The position numbers were made by a program, and so were the translations under genes. Of a stretch of 64,000 nt of DNA, positions 60,824-64,000 are shown piece after piece; positions within the stretch are counted from its first letter, which is position 1; each line of letters opens with the position of its first letter. A model generated the notes under the pieces. That model did no database searches, had not been told where the DNA came from, and worked only from the letters and a program-made list of their open reading frames with translations. Location of the stretch: positions 2,467,001-2,531,000 of the forward strand of contig NZ_CP061769.1 in the NCBI RefSeq assembly GCF_011420305.2, read 5' to 3'. The DNA is from Nocardioides ochotonae. Lineage in GTDB: Bacteria > Actinomycetota > Actinomycetes > Propionibacteriales > Nocardioidaceae.

Positions 60824-62014
60824 TCAGCGACCGTAGGACGGCATGGCGTGCCCGCGTTGGGCGATGACGTCGCGCAGCACCTCGTTGGTGCCGGCGCCGA
60901 AGCGCAGCAGCGGCGCGATCCGGTAGAGCCGCTCGAAGCGGCCGTCGTCGGGGGCGGCCGCGGTGCGGTGCCCGAGCAGTCCGTCGGGACCGAGCAGGTC
61001 GAGCGCGACCTCCGCGATGCGCTGGCGCAGCTCGCTGGTGAAGATCTTCTCGACGCTCACCTCCACGCTCGGGATGACGCCCTCGTCGAGCAGCGACGCG
61101 GCCTCGAAGCCCATCAGCGTGGCGACCTCGACGTCGGCGTCGAGGTGGGCGAGCCGGCGCCGCACCGTCGGGTCGTTCGCCGGCACGACGCCGTCGCGGC
61201 GAGGTTGACGGGCAAGCTCGAGGAGGTCGTCGACCGCGCGGCGCAGGTCGCCGGCGTTGGTGAGGGCACCGCGCTCGAGGTCCAGCGCGCCGGTGATGTA
61301 GCGCCACCCCTTGTTGACCTCGCCGATCAGGTTGGTCGCGGGCACCCGAACGTCGTCGAAGAACGCCTCGTTGGTGCGGTAGCCCGACCAGGCCGTGAGC
61401 GGGCGGATGGTCACCCCCGGGTGGTCGATCGGCACGATGATCACCGAGATGCCGCGGTGCTTCGGGGCATCGGGATCGGTGCGGACGCACAGCCACTCGT
61501 GGGTGGAGCGCTGGGCACCGCTGTTCCAGGTCTTGGCGCCGTTGATCACCCACTCGCCGTCCTCCATGGTCCCCTCGAGCACCGCGCGGGTGCGCAGGCT
61601 CGCCAAGTCGGTGCCGGCGCCGGGCTCGGAGTAGCCCACGGCGCAGACCATCTCGCCGCGCGCGATCGGCGTCAGGAACTCCGCCTTGTTGCGATCGCTG
61701 CCGTGGCGCATGATCATCGGCGCCACCGACGTGACGGTGAGGTCGGGACCCGGGACGCCCCAGTACTCGAACTCGCTGACCAGCAGGTGCTGGAAGATCG
61801 GGCCCAGGCCGAGACCGCCGTGCTCGACCGGCCAGTTCAGGCCGAACCAGCCCTTCTCGCCGATCTTGCGGCGGAACGCCATCAGCTCGCCGTCGCGCTT
61901 CTCGAGGTCGTGCTCGGCGAGCTCGGCCCGCAGCGCCGGGGTGACGTGCTCACGCAGGAACGCCCGGACCTCCTCCTGCCACGCACGCTGCTCGGTGTCG
62001 AGCTCGAAGTCCAC
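60824..62014 (-). CDS. Acyl-CoA dehydrogenase (first of pair)
   Basis: A 396-residue acyl-CoA dehydrogenase, first gene of the nine-gene operon. It has YSEPGAGTDLASL, NGAKTWNSGAQ and WRYITGALDLERGAL, typical of this FadE group. The C-terminal motif usually YEGT reads GAGT (RFGAGTNEVLR), so the medium-chain-type base is missing there; the base would have to lie elsewhere. The ATG at 62014 directly follows an AT-rich palindromic element. Works with the next gene. Confidence 0.92.
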   Translation of the reverse strand: MDFELDTEQRAWQEEVRAFLREHVTPALRAELAEHDLEKRDGELMAFRRKIGEKGWFGLNWPVEHGGLGLGPIFQHLLVSEFEYWGVPGPDLTVTSVAPMIMRHGSDRNKAEFLTPIARGEMVCAVGYSEPGAGTDLASLRTRAVLEGTMEDGEWVINGAKTWNSGAQRSTHEWLCVRTDPDAPKHRGISVIIVPIDHPGVTIRPLTAWSGYRTNEAFFDDVRVPATNLIGEVNKGWRYITGALDLERGALTNAGDLRRAVDDLLELARQPRRDGVVPANDPTVRRRLAHLDADVEVATLMGFEAASLLDEGVIPSVEVSVEKIFTSELRQRIAEVALDLLGPDGLLGHRTAAAPDDGRFERLYRIAPLLRFGAGTNEVLRDVIAQRGHAMPSYGR

Positions 62015-62041
62015 CGGCGGGCCACCCTTCGTCCGTCTGAT

Positions 62042-62060
62042 CCGAACTATTCCTGTTCGG
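62042..62060. promoter_or_regulatory. Palindromic element upstream of the nine-gene operon
   Basis: CCGAAC and GTTCGG flank a 7-bp spacer (TATTCCT), a perfect inverted repeat 27 bp upstream of the acyl-CoA dehydrogenase start. The left 10 bp equal those before the esterase operon (43371). A dimeric repressor site is a reasonable reading. Confidence 0.5.
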
Positions 62061-62162
62061 CATATGCAGTCAACGACATCGCCGGGGTGCTGTCAACGGC
62101 GGTCTCACGCCCGGGTGGCGACCAACCGCTGCGGTCGACGACGCGCTCGCCGCCGACGCGTG

Positions 62163-62987
62163 TCAGCCCGCGTCGGGACGGAACGGGTGGGGCGCGGGCG
62201 GCAGGTCGCTCACCCGGCCGGTCCACCGCGGAGCCCGTCGCTCGCGAACGGCGCGCACGCCCTCGCGCACGTCGTCGTGGTCCATCAGCCGGCGGTGCCA
62301 GGCGGTCTCGAGGCGCTCGACCTCGGCGGCGTCGAGGTCGAAGGCGGCCCACAGCAGCTGCTTGCTCGCGGCCACCGACTGCGGCGCGGTGTGCGTGGCC
62401 ACGTCGCGGGCCCAGGCGAGGGCGGCGGGCAGCACCTCGTCGGCCGGCAGCACCCGGCTGCCGAGCCCGAGCTCGAGGGCCCGATGGCCGTCGAAGGTGG
62501 ACCCCGCGAGCAGCACCTCCGCAGCGCGGGAGACCCCGATCATCCGCGGCAGCACCCAGTGCGACCACGCATCGCCCAGCAGGCCGAGGCGCGCCTGCAC
62601 CACGCCGTACCGCGCGTCGGCGGCGAGGAAGCGTACGTCGCACTGCAGCGCCAGTGTCAGCCCGATGCCCAGGGCGTGGCCGTTGACCGCGGCGATCACC
62701 GGCTTGCGGACCGCGAACGCCGGGAAGCGCACCCCCGCGGCACTGAACCCGTCGTCGGTCCCGGCGAGGGCCGACTCCCCCGCGCTCAGGTCGGCGCCGG
62801 CGCAGAACGCGGGCGGGGTGCCGGTGAGGACCACTGCGCGGATCTCGTCGTCGGCGTCGCAGCGTGCGTACGCCGCGGCCAGCTCGCGGCCGGTGCCGGC
62901 GTCGAAGGCGTTGCGCTTCTCGGGCGCGTGCAGCGTGAGCGTGGCGACCCCGTCGGCGACGTCGAGGAGCACCGTGCTCGCGCTCAC
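62163..62987 (-). CDS. Enoyl-CoA hydratase/isomerase family protein
   Basis: A 274-residue crotonase-fold protein. Oxyanion-hole stretches PAFCAGADLS and AAVNGHALGIGLTLALQCD are intact. The usual catalytic Glu positions read Gln and Asp (YGVVQARLGLLGDAWSHWVLP), as in variants with isomerase or other activity, so a plain hydratase is not certain. The GTG at 62987 overlaps the carboxyltransferase stop by 4 bp. It precedes the nine-gene operon by about 150 bp. Confidence 0.88.
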   Translation of the reverse strand: MSASTVLLDVADGVATLTLHAPEKRNAFDAGTGRELAAAYARCDADDEIRAVVLTGTPPAFCAGADLSAGESALAGTDDGFSAAGVRFPAFAVRKPVIAAVNGHALGIGLTLALQCDVRFLAADARYGVVQARLGLLGDAWSHWVLPRMIGVSRAAEVLLAGSTFDGHRALELGLGSRVLPADEVLPAALAWARDVATHTAPQSVAASKQLLWAAFDLDAAEVERLETAWHRRLMDHDDVREGVRAVRERRAPRWTGRVSDLPPAPHPFRPDAG

Positions 62988-64000
62988 GGCAGGTAGCCCG
63001 CGTGGACGACCGGCTCCGGCCGGGCGACGGGTCGGGCCAGGCGGAGCCCGGCCAGCAGGGCGTTGCGCAGCTCGCGCGGGTCGATCACCTCGTCGTACGT
63101 CGCGGACGCGGCCAGGCGCCACGGACCGGCCGCCTCGTTGGCGAGCAGGGCCTCGCGGGTCTCGGCGTCCGCGCCCGACGTGGCGCCGCCGACCGCGGCC
63201 GGGATGCCGCCGAGCATCGCCCCGGGGAACGCCAGCGAGAGGGTCTGCCCGCCGAAGGCGTTCTGGCCCATCACCGAGCTGCCGAACCCGAAGGCCTTGC
63301 GGACCGTGACGTGCAGCTTGGGCACCCGGGCACGGTGCTGCGCGGCGAACATCCGCGCGGCGGCGCGCAGGATCCCGGCCTTCTCCGAGGCGCTGCCCGC
63401 GAGCACGCCGGGGTTGTCGGCCAGCTGGAGCAGCGGGAGGTGGAAGGCGGCGGCACGCTCGACGAAGCGCGCCCCCTTCTCGGCGGCCGCGACGTCGATC
63501 GCCCCGGCGAGCACCGCGGGCTGGTTCGCGACCACGGCGACCGGACGGCCGCCGAGGCGACCCAGCGCGGTGATCAACGACCGGCCGTGCCGGGCCTGCA
63601 GCTCCAGCAGCGACCCGGCGTCGAACAGCTCCTCGAGCAGCAGGTGCATGTCGTAGGGCCGGCGCGGGTTGGGAGGGACCACGTCGAGCACCCGGTCCAA
63701 CAGGCGTTCGCCGGTGTCCGGACCGGTCGTGGTGGGCGGGTGCTCCCAGGCGTTGGCGGGCAGGTAGGACAGCCAGCGGCGCACCGCCTGCAGGGCGGCA
63801 TGCACGTCGGGGGTCACCTCGTGCACCACCCCGCTGGACTCGGCGTGCACCGCGGCGCCGCCGAGCTCCTCCTTGGTGACCACCTCGCCGAGCGACGCCT
63901 TCACCAGCGGCGGGCCGGCGGTGAACAGCGAGCCGTCGCCCTCGACCAGCACGACGTGGTCGGCCAGCGGCGCGGCGAGGGCGCCGTGCCCGGCGGACGG
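62984..64000 (-). CDS. Acyl-CoA carboxylase carboxyltransferase (beta) subunit, 5' end missing
   Basis: The frame is open to the right edge, so only the last 338 residues are seen. It has the carboxyltransferase core: EGDGSLFTAGPPLVKASLGE, GRSLITALGRLGGRPVAVVANQP, AFHLPLLQLADNPGVLAG and GSSVMGQNAFGGQTLSLAFPG. It is the beta subunit of a biotin-dependent carboxylase (propionyl-, methylcrotonyl- or geranyl-CoA type). The variant FGFGSSVMGQNAFGG differs from the standard propionyl-CoA form. Biotin carboxylase may lie beyond the edge. Confidence 0.88.
   Translation of the reverse strand, partial: PSAGHGALAAPLADHVVLVEGDGSLFTAGPPLVKASLGEVVTKEELGGAAVHAESSGVVHEVTPDVHAALQAVRRWLSYLPANAWEHPPTTTGPDTGERLLDRVLDVVPPNPRRPYDMHLLLEELFDAGSLLELQARHGRSLITALGRLGGRPVAVVANQPAVLAGAIDVAAAEKGARFVERAAAFHLPLLQLADNPGVLAGSASEKAGILRAAARMFAAQHRARVPKLHVTVRKAFGFGSSVMGQNAFGGQTLSLAFPGAMLGGIPAAVGGATSGADAETREALLANEAAGPWRLAASATYDEVIDPRELRNALLAGLRLARPVARPEPVVHAGYLP

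Overview
The window is GC-rich DNA (roughly 70 % by eye, GC-biased third positions) from an actinobacterium. The order lipoyl-dependent acyltransferase, TIGR01777 epimerase, lipB, lipA, DUF4191, RDD, glnA matches the mycobacterial Rv2215-Rv2220 region. With the DUF222/HNH (13E12-type) gene and the Baeyer-Villiger/thiolase/CoA-transferase catabolic genes, it suggests Nocardioides or a close relative. This assignment is an inference from gene order and family content; no rRNA gene is present. I found no tRNA, rRNA, CRISPR array, phage or insertion sequence.

Layout. 1-11.2 kb: conserved housekeeping block. A 2-oxoacid dehydrogenase E2 and the lipoate genes (LipB transfers octanoate, LipA inserts sulfur) sit together, because the E2 is the protein that carries lipoate. 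A two-gene ABC exporter and an alpha/beta hydrolase interrupt the block. It ends with glnA, preceded by a four-box GlnR operator. 11.4-30.1 kb: mixed accessory and maintenance genes: a zinc-ribbon/rhodanese pair behind a CsoR/CstR-like palindrome, an AceE-like E1, a geranylgeranyl-reductase-type flavoprotein, an alkylsulfatase, a WYL regulator divergent from a hydrolase, acetyltransferases, a DUF222/HNH protein, a DUF726 hydrolase with an N-terminal cysteine cluster, an alcohol dehydrogenase and a LuxR-type regulator. 30.1-38.5 kb: trmL, an orphan FkbH-like HAD protein, a class II amidotransferase, cspA, gap, a DedA protein and a universal stress protein.

38.5-64 kb is a large catabolic island. 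A PadR regulator (43.5 kb) is divergent from an esterase/Baeyer-Villiger monooxygenase/SDR/acyl-CoA ligase operon. Next, two aldehyde dehydrogenases fire divergently: one leads into an alcohol dehydrogenase, the other into a second esterase and a second Baeyer-Villiger monooxygenase. An orphan family-5 solute-binding lipoprotein follows. A tight nine-gene minus-strand operon (62.0 to 52.7 kb) encodes two acyl-CoA dehydrogenases, two class III CoA transferases, a split hot-dog hydratase pair, an Ltp2-like thiolase-fold protein, a DUF35 protein and a D-aminoacylase-type amidohydrolase. An enoyl-CoA hydratase and a biotin-dependent carboxyltransferase run off the right end.

Together the island reads as: ketone to ester or lactone (monooxygenase), ester to alcohol plus acid (esterase), alcohol to aldehyde to acid (alcohol and aldehyde dehydrogenases), acid to CoA thioester (ligase or CoA transferase), then dehydrogenation, hydration and C-C cleavage. 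A cyclic or branched ketone, terpenoid or steroid-like substrate would fit. The sequence does not identify it. Short AT-rich promoter elements partly shared between the island's operons suggest common control.
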